From Sarcina ventriculi (GTDB lineage: Bacteria; Bacillota; Clostridia; Clostridiales; Clostridiaceae), in assembly GCF_900456775.1 (NCBI RefSeq), contig NZ_UAUL01000009.1:1-64000 (forward strand): DNA of 64,000 nt. The letters run 5' to 3'. Position numbers and translations under genes: made by a program. The notes under the pieces are model-generated. The model was not told where the DNA came from and searched no databases. It was given only the letters and a program-made list of their open reading frames with translations. This document shows positions 44,289 to 51,746 of the stretch, piece after piece. Numbering within the stretch: the stretch's first letter is position 1; every line of letters begins with the position of its first letter.

Positions 44289-44317
44289 TTGAAATAAACA
44301 TAAATAACATATATACT
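44289..44317 (+). promoter_or_regulatory. Sigma-A promoter of the tRNA cluster
   Basis: TTGAAA (44289-44294), 17 bp, TATACT (44312-44317), about 48 bp before the first tRNA. Confidence 0.7.
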
Positions 44318-44364
44318 AAGTCTTGTCGATTGGAGATGTTTCAAGAGAAAAAACAAAAAATTAC

Positions 44365-44439
44365 GCTGGCATGGCTCAACGGTAGAGCAGCTGACTTGTA
44401 ATCAGCAGGTTGTAGGTTCGATTCCTATTGCCAGCTCCA
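44365..44439 (+). tRNA. tRNA-Thr (TGT), copy 1
   Basis: 75-nt cloverleaf with encoded CCA; anticodon loop CTTGTAA, acceptor GCTGGCA / TGCCAGC. Confidence 0.96.
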
Positions 44440-44446
44440 AAAATGT

Positions 44447-44531
44447 GGAGGAATTCCCGAGTGGCCAAAGGGGGCAGACTGTAAATCTGTTGTCAGTGAC
44501 TTCGATGGTTCGAATCCATCTTCCTCCACCA
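44447..44531 (+). tRNA. tRNA-Tyr (GTA), copy 1
   Basis: 85-nt class II tRNA with long variable arm and CCA; acceptor GGAGGAA / TTCCTCC, anticodon loop CTGTAAA. Confidence 0.96.
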
Positions 44532-44544
44532 ATAAAAACAATAA

Positions 44545-44620
44545 GGTCGCATAGCTCAGCTGGGAGAGCATCTGCCTTACAAGCAGAGGGTCACAGGTTC
44601 GATCCCTGTTGTGACCACCA
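44545..44620 (+). tRNA. tRNA-Val (TAC), copy 1
   Basis: 76-nt cloverleaf with CCA; acceptor GGTCGCA / TGTGACC, anticodon loop CTTACAA. Confidence 0.96.
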
Positions 44621-44634
44621 TTAACTTAATATAT

Positions 44635-44709
44635 GCTGGCATGGCTCAACGGTAGAGCAGCTGACTTGTAATCAGCAGGTTGTAGGTTCGATTCCTATTG
44701 CCAGCTCCA
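44635..44709 (+). tRNA. tRNA-Thr (TGT), copy 2
   Basis: Identical to copy 1. Confidence 0.96.
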
Positions 44710-44715
44710 AAATGT

Positions 44716-44800
44716 GGAGGAATTCCCGAGTGGCCAAAGGGGGCAGACTGTAAATCTGTTGTCAGTGACTTCGATGGTTCGAATCCATCTTCCTCCACCA
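44716..44800 (+). tRNA. tRNA-Tyr (GTA), copy 2
   Basis: Identical to copy 1. Confidence 0.96.
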
Positions 44801-44813
44801 ATAAAAATAATAA

Positions 44814-44889
44814 GGTCGCATAGCTCAGCTGGGAGAGCATCTGCCTTACAAGCAGAGGGTCACAGGTTCGATTCCTGTTGTGACCACCA
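44814..44889 (+). tRNA. tRNA-Val (TAC), copy 2
   Basis: Same as copy 1 except one base in the T-stem/loop (GATTCCTG for GATCCCTG). Confidence 0.96.
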
Positions 44890-44903
44890 TTAATTTAATA
44901 TAT

Positions 44904-44978
44904 GCTGGCATGGCTCAACGGTAGAGCAGCTGACTTGTAATCAGCAGGTTGTAGGTTCGATTCCTATTGCCAGCTCCA
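44904..44978 (+). tRNA. tRNA-Thr (TGT), copy 3
   Basis: Identical to copies 1 and 2. Confidence 0.96.
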
Positions 44979-44983
44979 GATGT

Positions 44984-45068
44984 GGAGGAATTCCCGAGTG
45001 GCCAAAGGGGGCAGACTGTAAATCTGTTGTCAGTGACTTCGATGGTTCGAATCCATCTTCCTCCACCA
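44984..45068 (+). tRNA. tRNA-Tyr (GTA), copy 3
   Basis: Identical to copies 1 and 2; last tRNA of the array, with no third Val gene after it. Confidence 0.96.
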
Positions 45069-45070
45069 AA

Positions 45071-45105
45071 TAATAGGCACTATATTTTATGAAGATAGTG
45101 TCTAT
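45071..45105 (+). terminator. Probable terminator of the tRNA array
   Basis: ATAGGCACTAT / ATAGTGTCTAT stem with one G-U and a following TTTA; weak T-tail. Confidence 0.55.
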
Positions 45106-45113
45106 TTACATAG

Positions 45114-45142
45114 TTAAATGCATATACATATTAGAGTATATA
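45114..45142 (+). promoter_or_regulatory. Probable sigma-A promoter of the metK leader
   Basis: TTAAAT, 17 bp, TATATA, placing the start just before the SAM riboswitch P1 stem. Confidence 0.45.
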
Positions 45143-45145
45143 TAA

Positions 45146-45300
45146 CTCTTATCAAGAGAGGTGGAGGGAAAAGGCCCTATGAAGCCCGGCAACCAGTGAT
45201 TTACCAAGGTGCCAATTCCTGCAATGTTTTATTGCAAGATAAGAGGAGCTTAGTGAATTCAAGTCTCTTCTTAAATTAAGTTGAGGCTTTTATTTTTAAA
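45146..45300 (+). promoter_or_regulatory. SAM-I (S-box) riboswitch with terminator
   Basis: Aptamer 45146-45245: P1 CTCTTATC / GATAAGAG encloses the S-box core (AGAGGTGGAGGGA, AAGCCCGGCAACC, AAGGTGCCAATTCC). A terminator stem (AAGTCTC / GAGGCTT, about 45260-45292) with T-rich tail follows. The 3' P1 strand AAGAG can instead pair with CTCTT of the terminator's 5' arm, giving an antiterminator, so SAM binding should switch metK off. Confidence 0.95.
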
Positions 45301-45330
45301 TTTTTTAAGAAATTTAAAAAGGCTATTTAA

Positions 45331-45364
45331 GAAAGGAGTGAAAAAGAGGTTATTTTATATAACC
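45331..45364 (+). promoter_or_regulatory. metK Shine-Dalgarno followed by a hairpin before the start codon
   Basis: The SD GAAAGGAGTG (45331-45340) lies over 30 nt from ATG 45372. Between them is a perfect 6-bp hairpin GGTTAT-TTTAT-ATAACC (45348-45364). Folding it brings the SD to a usable distance; a second weak SD (AAGAGG, 45344-45349) would be occluded by the same hairpin. Confidence 0.5.
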
Positions 45365-45371
45365 CATAATT

Positions 45372-46547
45372 ATGAGAAGATTATTTACATCAGAATCAGT
45401 AACAGAAGGGCATCCAGATAAAATTTGTGACCAAATATCAGATGCAGTTTTAGATGCTATAATAGCACAAGATCCAACAGCAAGAGTTGCTTGTGAAACA
45501 ACAGTAACTACAGGGATGGTTATGATAATGGGAGAAATATCAACTAACTGTTATGTTGATATTCCTAAAGTAGCAAGAGAAACTATAAGAGAAATAGGAT
45601 ATGATAGAGCTAAATATGGTTTTGATTGCGATACTTGTTCAGTAATGACAACAATAGACGAACAATCAAATGATATAGCAATGGGTGTTGATGAAGCGTT
45701 AGAATCAAGAGAAGGTCAAAAAGATGATATTGAGGCTGTAGGGGCTGGAGATCAAGGTATGATGTTTGGTTTTGCGACTAATGAAACTGAAGAATTTATG
45801 CCTGCACCAATAGCTATGGCTCACAGATTATCAAGAAGATTAACTGAAGTTAGAAAAAATGGTACTTTACCTTATTTAAGACCAGATGGAAAAACTCAAG
45901 TTACAGTTGAATATGAAGATAACAAACCAGTAAGAATAGATGCTATAGTTATATCAACACAACATGGACCAGAAGTTTCTCAAGAACAAATAAGAGAAGA
46001 TTTAATGGAACATGTAATAAAAGCTGTTATACCAGCAGAATTATTAGACGGTGAAACAAAATATTACATAAATCCAACTGGAAGATTTGTAATAGGTGGA
46101 CCACAAGGGGATAGCGGATTAACAGGAAGAAAAATAATCGTTGATACTTATGGTGGATATGGAAGACACGGTGGTGGAGCTTTCTCAGGAAAAGATCCAA
46201 CAAAGGTTGACAGATCAGCTGCATACGCTGCAAGATGGGTTGCTAAAAACTTAGTAGCTGCAGGGATTGCTGATAAATTAGAAATTCAATTAGCTTATGC
46301 AATTGGTGTTGCAAAGCCAGTATCAATAGTTGTAGATACTTTTGGAACAGGTAGAATATCAGACGATAAGATAGTTGAAATAGTTGAAAAAATATTTGAC
46401 TTAAGACCAGGTGCTATAATAAAAGATTTAGAATTAAGAAGACCTATATACAGACAAACAGCAGCTTATGGACATTTCGGTAGAACTGATATAGATGCTC
46501 CATGGGAAAAATTAAACAAAGTAGAAGAGATAAAAAAATATCTTTAA
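45372..46547 (+). CDS. metK: S-adenosylmethionine synthetase
   Basis: 391-aa enzyme making SAM from methionine and ATP. N-terminal [20 protein letters not shown], the [12 protein letters not shown] hexapeptide region, the P-loop-like [18 protein letters not shown] and the C-terminal YGHFGR are all diagnostic. Length is normal. It is controlled by the SAM-I riboswitch in its leader, so its product represses its own synthesis. The start is fixed by the conserved N-terminus, although its SD is unusually far upstream. Confidence 0.97.
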   Translation: MRRLFTSESVTEGHPDKICDQISDAVLDAIIAQDPTARVACETTVTTGMVMIMGEISTNCYVDIPKVARETIREIGYDRAKYGFDCDTCSVMTTIDEQSNDIAMGVDEALESREGQKDDIEAVGAGDQGMMFGFATNETEEFMPAPIAMAHRLSRRLTEVRKNGTLPYLRPDGKTQVTVEYEDNKPVRIDAIVISTQHGPEVSQEQIREDLMEHVIKAVIPAELLDGETKYYINPTGRFVIGGPQGDSGLTGRKIIVDTYGGYGRHGGGAFSGKDPTKVDRSAAYAARWVAKNLVAAGIADKLEIQLAYAIGVAKPVSIVVDTFGTGRISDDKIVEIVEKIFDLRPGAIIKDLELRRPIYRQTAAYGHFGRTDIDAPWEKLNKVEEIKKYL

Positions 46548-46560
46548 GATATAAATGTTA

Positions 46561-46600
46561 AATAAGCATTCTTGTAATTTAATTACAAGAATGCTTATTT
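46561..46600 (+). terminator. Rho-independent terminator of metK
   Basis: 18-bp stem AATAAGCATTCTTGTAAT / ATTACAAGAATGCTTATT with a 3-nt loop followed by TTTC. Confidence 0.82.
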
Positions 46601-46770
46601 TCATATAAAGGAAAGTAGATTTTTTATTTTTTCAATTAATTTTTAACTTCATTTATTTATTAAAATAGCATATAAAAAATATTTTGATAAAATCATTGCA
46701 ATTTAAACAAATTAAAATATGATATACTAATTATAGATTAAAGATAATAAATATTTGTAGGAGAACTGTT

Positions 46771-48996
46771 ATGGAAGTATTAAGTGGTACAGTGGATAGT
46801 ATTGTTTATAGAAGTGAGGAAAATGGGTATACTATTGCTAAAATTAAAGATGATAATATTATTTATACGATAGTGGGAGAGATTCCTCATATAAGAGAAA
46901 GGCAATTATTAAAACTTTCAGGTACTTGGATTAATCATCCTAGTTTTGGAAAAGAGTTCAAGGTTGAAATTTGTGAGGAAATAATTCCAAGTTCTTCAAA
47001 AGATATAGAAAAATATTTATCATCAGGGGTAATACATGGCATTGGACCAATTACTGCTAAGAAAATAGTAAATAAATTTGGAGATAAAACATTAGAAATC
47101 TTAGATAACGATATAGATAAATTAAAAAATATAGATGGTATAGGAAATAAAAAATTTAAGATTATAAAAGAATCTTATGTAGAACAAAAAGAACTTAAGG
47201 ATATATACATATTTTTTCAAAGTCATGGATTAACAATAAAGCAATGTATGAAAATTTACAAAAAATATGGGGTTATAGCCATTGATGTAATTAAAGAAAA
47301 TCCATATAAACTTTGTGAAGATATTTTAGGAATTGGTTTTAAGATATCGGATAAAATAGCTAAATCAATAGGAATTGATATAGAATCACCTTTTAGAATA
47401 CAAACTGGTATACAGTATATAATAAATGAATTTTGTATGGCTGGAAATACATATATGCCAAAGGATATACTTATAGAAAAATCAATTGAGATTTTGCAGG
47501 TTTCTAAAGAAATTATAGAAAAAAATATTTTAGATAGTGCTTTAGATAATAAAATAAAGGTTGAAAAAATATATGGAATTGAAGGTGTTTTTACTATACC
47601 GTATTATTACTGTGAACTTGGAATAACCAATAAAATATTAAGTTTAGCGATAAGTGATTTTGAACAAATAGATGAAAATGTAGAAAATTTGATCAAAGAG
47701 TTTGAAAAGAAAAATAATATTAATTTTGGAAAGGTTCAAAAAGAGGCTATTGAAGGTGCTTTTGAAAATGGTATAGAAATAATAACAGGAGGTCCAGGTA
47801 CTGGTAAAACAACTATAATAAAATGTATAATAGATATATTTGAGAAATGTGGTTTTAGTGTAGCTTTAGGAGCGCCAACTGGAAGAGCTGCTAAAAGAAT
47901 GAGTGAATCTACTGGTAGGGAAGCTAAAACGATACATAGAATGCTTGAAATGGGAATTAGAGATGATAAGGATTTTGCATTATTTTTAGAAGATGAAACT
48001 ACATTAAAGGCAGATGTAATTATTATAGATGAAGCTTCAATGATAGATGTAATTGTTATGAATTCTCTTTTGAAAGCTATAAAAAGTGGAACAAGATTTA
48101 TAATTGTAGGGGATATAGATCAATTACCATCAGTTGGCCCTGGAAATGTTTTGAGGGATTTAATAGAAAGTGATTTTACAAAAGTTGTGAGATTAGATGA
48201 AATTTATAGACAAGGCAAAGAAAGCATGATAGTTATAAATGCTCATAAAATTAATAAAGGAGAGATGCCAATTTTAAATGATAAAAATAGTGATTTTTAT
48301 TTCCTTAAAGAAAATGTTCAAGAAAATATTTTAGAAACTATGAAACAACTTGTAAATTATAGGCTACCTAAATTTAATAGAAAATGGGATAAGTTAAGGG
48401 ATATTCAAATATTAACACCTATGAGGAGAGGAGTGCTTGGAGTTAATAATTTAAACTCACAACTTCAAGATGTCTTAAATCCTAAGAGTAAAAGTAAGAA
48501 TGAGAAGGTTTTTAGGGATTTTATTTTTAGAGAAGGCGATAAAGTAATGCAGATAAAAAATAATTATCAGCTTAAATGGGAAAGAGTTTCTGGAAATGGA
48601 GAACTTAGAGGAACAGGTGTTTTTAATGGTGATATGGGCTTTATAGAAAAAATAGACTTAGAAGAAAAGCAAATATTTGTAATATATGATGATGAGAGAT
48701 TAGTTGTATATGATTTTATATATTTGGATGAATTAGAGTTAGCTTATGCAATAACAATACATAAAAGTCAAGGTAGTGAATTTAAAGTTGTTGTAATGCC
48801 AAGTTATATGGGAGCTCCACTTCTTATGAATAGAAATTTACTGTATACAGGAATAACAAGAGCAAAAGAAATGGTGGTTATAAATGGTGATATAAAATCA
48901 TTGAATTATATGGTGAATAATAATAAAAGTATGGAGAGGTATTCATCATTAAAATTTAGGATTGAAGAAATAATAGCGGATAACGCTTTTAAATAA
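46771..48996 (+). CDS. recD2: RecD2-type 5'-3' DNA helicase
   Basis: 741-aa superfamily 1B helicase of the RecD2/RecD-like family, acting in replication-fork maintenance and repair without RecBC. The N-terminus has OB-fold and helix-hairpin-helix regions (GIGPITAKKIVNKFG, NIDGIGNKKFK). The motor holds Walker A GGPGTGKTTI (about 340-348), Walker B DVIIIDEASMID, VGDIDQLPSVGPGNV (motif III) and the C-terminal AITIHKSQGSEF and LYTGITRAK. RBS AGGAGA. It precedes the comF-like pair. Confidence 0.94.
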   Translation: MEVLSGTVDSIVYRSEENGYTIAKIKDDNIIYTIVGEIPHIRERQLLKLSGTWINHPSFGKEFKVEICEEIIPSSSKDIEKYLSSGVIHGIGPITAKKIVNKFGDKTLEILDNDIDKLKNIDGIGNKKFKIIKESYVEQKELKDIYIFFQSHGLTIKQCMKIYKKYGVIAIDVIKENPYKLCEDILGIGFKISDKIAKSIGIDIESPFRIQTGIQYIINEFCMAGNTYMPKDILIEKSIEILQVSKEIIEKNILDSALDNKIKVEKIYGIEGVFTIPYYYCELGITNKILSLAISDFEQIDENVENLIKEFEKKNNINFGKVQKEAIEGAFENGIEIITGGPGTGKTTIIKCIIDIFEKCGFSVALGAPTGRAAKRMSESTGREAKTIHRMLEMGIRDDKDFALFLEDETTLKADVIIIDEASMIDVIVMNSLLKAIKSGTRFIIVGDIDQLPSVGPGNVLRDLIESDFTKVVRLDEIYRQGKESMIVINAHKINKGEMPILNDKNSDFYFLKENVQENILETMKQLVNYRLPKFNRKWDKLRDIQILTPMRRGVLGVNNLNSQLQDVLNPKSKSKNEKVFRDFIFREGDKVMQIKNNYQLKWERVSGNGELRGTGVFNGDMGFIEKIDLEEKQIFVIYDDERLVVYDFIYLDELELAYAITIHKSQGSEFKVVVMPSYMGAPLLMNRNLLYTGITRAKEMVVINGDIKSLNYMVNNNKSMERYSSLKFRIEEIIADNAFK

Positions 48997-49016
48997 TATA
49001 AGATAATGGAGGCGAC

Positions 49017-49931
49017 ATGAGGTCACTATATGATGATAATATTAAAAAATTTAATCTTTGGTGTAGAGATAACACCTCTAAGGTAATAAATATTGTTTTT
49101 AGACCTTATGATAACTTGGTTATATTGAATGATTTAATAGATGATTATCTATTAAAAAATAAAAAAATATTATATATAAAAAAATTTTTTGATGTTTTTA
49201 AATTTAAATATAATGAGGGTGTCGAGTATATAACATTTGATACATTATATAGTATAAATAAATTTTATGACTTAATAATTTTAGATGATGTAAGTTTTTA
49301 TTCTGAAAAGAGAGATATAGAAATTATAGAATATATATCTTTTTTGATGAAAAGATGTAGTAAGATTATTTTGTGTTCTTTTGAATATATATTAAAAAAA
49401 GAGGCAAGTATTAATTTAGCAGGGATAAATAATAAGAAGTATTTTTTAGAACCTAGGATTATAAAAAGTAGATTAAATTTTTTAAATTCAATGCCAAAGA
49501 TTCTTTATGATTATTTTCAGTGGTTTATAAAAGAAAGAAGAAACGTAATAATTTATACGCCAAATGAAATATATACATCAAGTATATTTAATTATTATAT
49601 TTATGTCTTTGGAGCTAGTAAAAATATAAATATAATTAAGGATAGTGGATTTATATTAAATAATATTATAAATAAAGAAAAAATAAACATAATAATAACT
49701 CATAATAGTATGTCCAATATTGATAATATAAAAGAGTTTGATTTAATATTTTATTTTTGCGATGAGAAAATTTTTGATAGTAAAAAAATAATATTTTCTT
49801 GTGCCAAGTTAAATAGCGATAAATTAGTGAGAGAAGTATTACTTTTATGTCAAAAAGAAACCTACAATGTAAGTCAAGCTAAAAAAATAGCTAGGAGTTA
49901 TAACCAAATAATATGTCAAGAGGAGATTTAA
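49017..49931 (+). CDS. Helicase-like protein in the comFA position, without a Walker A motif
   Basis: 304 aa, not confidently recognised. It directly precedes and overlaps comFC by 19 nt, the position of the DNA-uptake helicase ComFA. Features suggest a worn SF2 fold: LIILDDVSF (about 91-99) resembles a DEAD-box Walker B, NVIIYTPNEIY (about 178-188) resembles helicase motif IV, and INIIITHNSMSNIDNIKEFD (about 219-238) resembles motif V. No GxGKT/S loop and no ComFA zinc-finger cysteines are present, and it is much shorter than ComFA (about 430-460 aa). The frame is open with a good RBS (GGAGG). Probably not an active ATPase. Confidence 0.5.
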   Translation: MRSLYDDNIKKFNLWCRDNTSKVINIVFRPYDNLVILNDLIDDYLLKNKKILYIKKFFDVFKFKYNEGVEYITFDTLYSINKFYDLIILDDVSFYSEKRDIEIIEYISFLMKRCSKIILCSFEYILKKEASINLAGINNKKYFLEPRIIKSRLNFLNSMPKILYDYFQWFIKERRNVIIYTPNEIYTSSIFNYYIYVFGASKNINIIKDSGFILNNIINKEKINIIITHNSMSNIDNIKEFDLIFYFCDEKIFDSKKIIFSCAKLNSDKLVREVLLLCQKETYNVSQAKKIARSYNQIICQEEI

Positions 49932-50584
49932 TTAGAAGAAAAATTAATTATTTAAAAAATAGCTTTTTATCAGTGGTTTATCCAGTATGCTATAATTGTT
50001 TAGATTGCAATGTTGAGATTGATAATACAGGTCTTTGTTTAAAGTGCTTAGAAAAAATAGAATTTTGCACTAGTGTAAACAAAATAATAGATATTAATGT
50101 TTATAGTGTAGCTTATTATGGATATTCAATAAAAAAACTCATCTTAGATTTTAAATATAAAAGCAATTTTGATTCAGGGAATTATTTGGGAAAATTGCTT
50201 TTAAATAAATTACAAGATATAGATGTAAATTTTGATTATATAACATATGTTCCCTGTAGTAATAGAAAACTTAAAGACAGAGGATTTAATCAATGTGAGG
50301 TTTTAGGTAAATATTTATATAAGAATACAGGTATATCATGTATAGAATTATTAAAAAAAGCAGATAAAATAAAAGAACAAAAATTTTTAACAGCTAAAGA
50401 AAGAAAAGAAAACATAAAAAATGCTTTTTTACTTATAAAAAGAGATAAATTAGAAGGAAAGAAAATTTTGCTTATAGATGATGTTATTACAACAGGAGCT
50501 ACTTTAGAGGCATGTATTAAAGAATTAAAAAAAATTAAAGATATAAAATTAACAATATTAGTTGTTGCAAAAAATTTAAATTAA
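49913..50584 (+). CDS. comFC: ComFC-family amidophosphoribosyltransferase-like protein
   Basis: 223-aa protein of the ComFC/GntX family, needed for DNA uptake in competent bacteria, role unclear. The N-terminal Cys4 zinc site is CYNCLDC...CLKC. The PRTase-like core has the PRPP motif KILLIDDVITTGATLEAC, with YVPCSNRKLKDRGFNQCEVL preceding it. The gene overlaps the upstream helicase-like frame by 19 nt, suggesting coupled translation. Confidence 0.9.
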   Translation: MSRGDLIRRKINYLKNSFLSVVYPVCYNCLDCNVEIDNTGLCLKCLEKIEFCTSVNKIIDINVYSVAYYGYSIKKLILDFKYKSNFDSGNYLGKLLLNKLQDIDVNFDYITYVPCSNRKLKDRGFNQCEVLGKYLYKNTGISCIELLKKADKIKEQKFLTAKERKENIKNAFLLIKRDKLEGKKILLIDDVITTGATLEACIKELKKIKDIKLTILVVAKNLN

Positions 50585-50597
50585 AATTTCTAAAATC

Positions 50598-50626
50598 TAG
50601 ACAGTAAATAAGAAATTTGATATAAT
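50598..50626 (+). promoter_or_regulatory. Sigma-A promoter of the raiA RNA
   Basis: TAGACA (50598-50603), 17 bp, TATAAT (50621-50626), 7 bp before the RNA's P1 stem. Confidence 0.75.
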
Positions 50627-50633
50627 AAAGCAT

Positions 50634-50837
50634 AAACTAGGTTTGTGGTTGAAAGTCGATGCCAGTCGCAGGCAAAACGATCCACGTAAGTTAAACAAAG
50701 ATTTTAATGAGCATGGTGCGGCTTAGAAGTAAGTCCTACCAGTATTTAAACTGAGAGGGTTAGTAGTGAGAGGTTAAGTCCGGGTAGCAAAAGCTCCAGT
50801 AGGCGAGTGTGGGGTCAAAGACCAGGTCAACTAGTTT
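50634..50837 (+). ncRNA. raiA structured RNA
   Basis: A ~204-nt RNA closed by AAACTAG (50634-50640) and CTAGTTT (50831-50837). It is G/C-richer than the surroundings, has its own promoter and terminator, no coding frame, and lies between comFC and hpf (also called raiA). That is the setting of the raiA RNA motif described in Firmicutes and Actinobacteria. Segments such as GTCGATGCCAGTCGCAGGC, GCATGGTGCGGCTTAGAAG and GGTTAAGTCCGGGTAGC look like conserved RNA structure. Identity is inferred from context and memory of the motif, not from a covariance search. Function unknown; it seems to act as a free RNA because hpf has a separate promoter. Confidence 0.8.
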
Positions 50838-50840
50838 AAA

Positions 50841-50870
50841 AAGAAGATTGTATTCCAATCTTCTTTTTTT
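50841..50870 (+). terminator. Terminator of the raiA RNA
   Basis: Perfect 10-bp stem AAGAAGATTG / CAATCTTCTT with a 5-nt loop and a run of T's. Confidence 0.9.
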
Positions 50871-50880
50871 TATAAAAAAC

Positions 50881-50909
50881 TTGAATAACCGTTTTCAATG
50901 AAGTATAAT
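50881..50909 (+). promoter_or_regulatory. Sigma-A promoter of hpf
   Basis: TTGAAT (50881-50886), 17 bp, TATAAT (50904-50909), immediately after the raiA terminator. Confidence 0.7.
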
Positions 50910-50917
50910 ATAAGTGT

Positions 50918-50939
50918 AGTTAATAAATATTTATTAACT
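50918..50939. promoter_or_regulatory. 22-bp perfect palindrome at the hpf transcript start
   Basis: AGTTAATAAAT / ATTTATTAACT is self-complementary without interruption, located at about +2 to +24 of the predicted hpf transcript. It could be an operator or a 5' stabilising hairpin. Confidence 0.45.
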
Positions 50940-50963
50940 AGGTCTTAGAAGGGGGCTGATAAC

Positions 50964-51500
50964 ATGAAAGTAACAGTATACGCTAAAAATATTGAATTAA
51001 CAGATGCATTAAAAAGCACAGTTGAGAAAAAAATTTCAAAGTTAAGTAAGTATTTTGATGGTGATGTTGAGGCAAAAGCTACATTAAGTGTAGTTAGAAA
51101 TAATCAAATTGTAGAAGTTATGATTCCCTTTAATGGAATATATTTAAGAGGTGAAGAGTCTACTGATGATATGTATAAATCTATAGACTTAGTTGAAGAT
51201 AAATTAGAAGGACAAATTAGAAAACAAAAAACAAAACTTTTAAAGAAAAATAAATTTAATTCATTAAAGTTTTCAATTCCTAGTGAAATTAAAATTGAAG
51301 ATGAAAAAGATGATGCAAAGATAGTTAAGAGCAAAAAATTTGATATGAAGCCTATGCTAAAAGATGAAGCAGTGCTTCAAATGGAATTAATAAGTCATGA
51401 TTTTTTTGTATTTAAAAATGCTGAAACTGATGAATTAAATGTTGTATATAAGAGGAAAGATGGAAATTATGGTTTGATAGAACCTGATAATATAAAATAA
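50964..51500 (+). CDS. hpf: Ribosome hibernation-promoting factor, long form
   Basis: 178-aa long HPF. The N-terminal domain (1-95, MKVTVYAKNIELTDALKSTV...KISKL) binds in the decoding region of the 30S subunit; the C-terminal ~55 residues (KPMLKDEAVLQMELISHDFF...VYKRKDGNYGLIEP) dimerise to join two 70S ribosomes into 100S particles. Length and both domains match. RBS AGGGGGC. Own promoter with a palindromic leader; a raiA RNA precedes it. Confidence 0.96.
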   Translation: MKVTVYAKNIELTDALKSTVEKKISKLSKYFDGDVEAKATLSVVRNNQIVEVMIPFNGIYLRGEESTDDMYKSIDLVEDKLEGQIRKQKTKLLKKNKFNSLKFSIPSEIKIEDEKDDAKIVKSKKFDMKPMLKDEAVLQMELISHDFFVFKNAETDELNVVYKRKDGNYGLIEPDNIK

Positions 51501-51502
51501 AT

Positions 51503-51537
51503 AAAAGAGGATATGTATTACATATCCTCTTTTATTT
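51503..51537 (+). terminator. Rho-independent terminator of hpf
   Basis: AAAAGAGGATATGTA / TACATATCCTCTTTT stem with T-rich tail. Confidence 0.85.
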
Positions 51538-51631
51538 ATTTTAGTAACTATTGATTAAACTGGAAAACATTTTTTAATCTAATATAAAAATATTTTATGT
51601 AAAGTGTTATTAATAGATTATTTTAGATTTC

Positions 51632-51661
51632 TTGAAAAAATATAATATTAAATGATATAAT
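51632..51661 (+). promoter_or_regulatory. Possible sigma-A promoter of secA
   Basis: TTGAAA, 18 bp, TATAAT, 86 bp before the secA start. Confidence 0.45.
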
Positions 51662-51746
51662 TAATGTATTCAGTAAGATAATTATGTTAATAAATTGATA
51701 TTATGAATATAATTACAAAAAATGTATAAAGAATGAGGTATGAACT

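Larger units (their letters stand above)
44365..45068 (+). repeat. Tandem ~270-bp repeat of a Thr-Tyr-Val tRNA unit (2.6 copies)
   Basis: The unit starts at 44365, 44635 and 44904 (periods 270 and 269). Even the short spacers are nearly the same (AATAAAAACAATAA versus AATAAAAATAATAA). The third copy stops after Tyr. Confidence 0.95.

Noticed and set aside
44646..44840. 64-codon minus-strand frame
   Set aside because: It is antisense to the tRNA-Thr/Tyr/Val repeat and reads out the frequently mis-annotated tRNA-shadow peptide.
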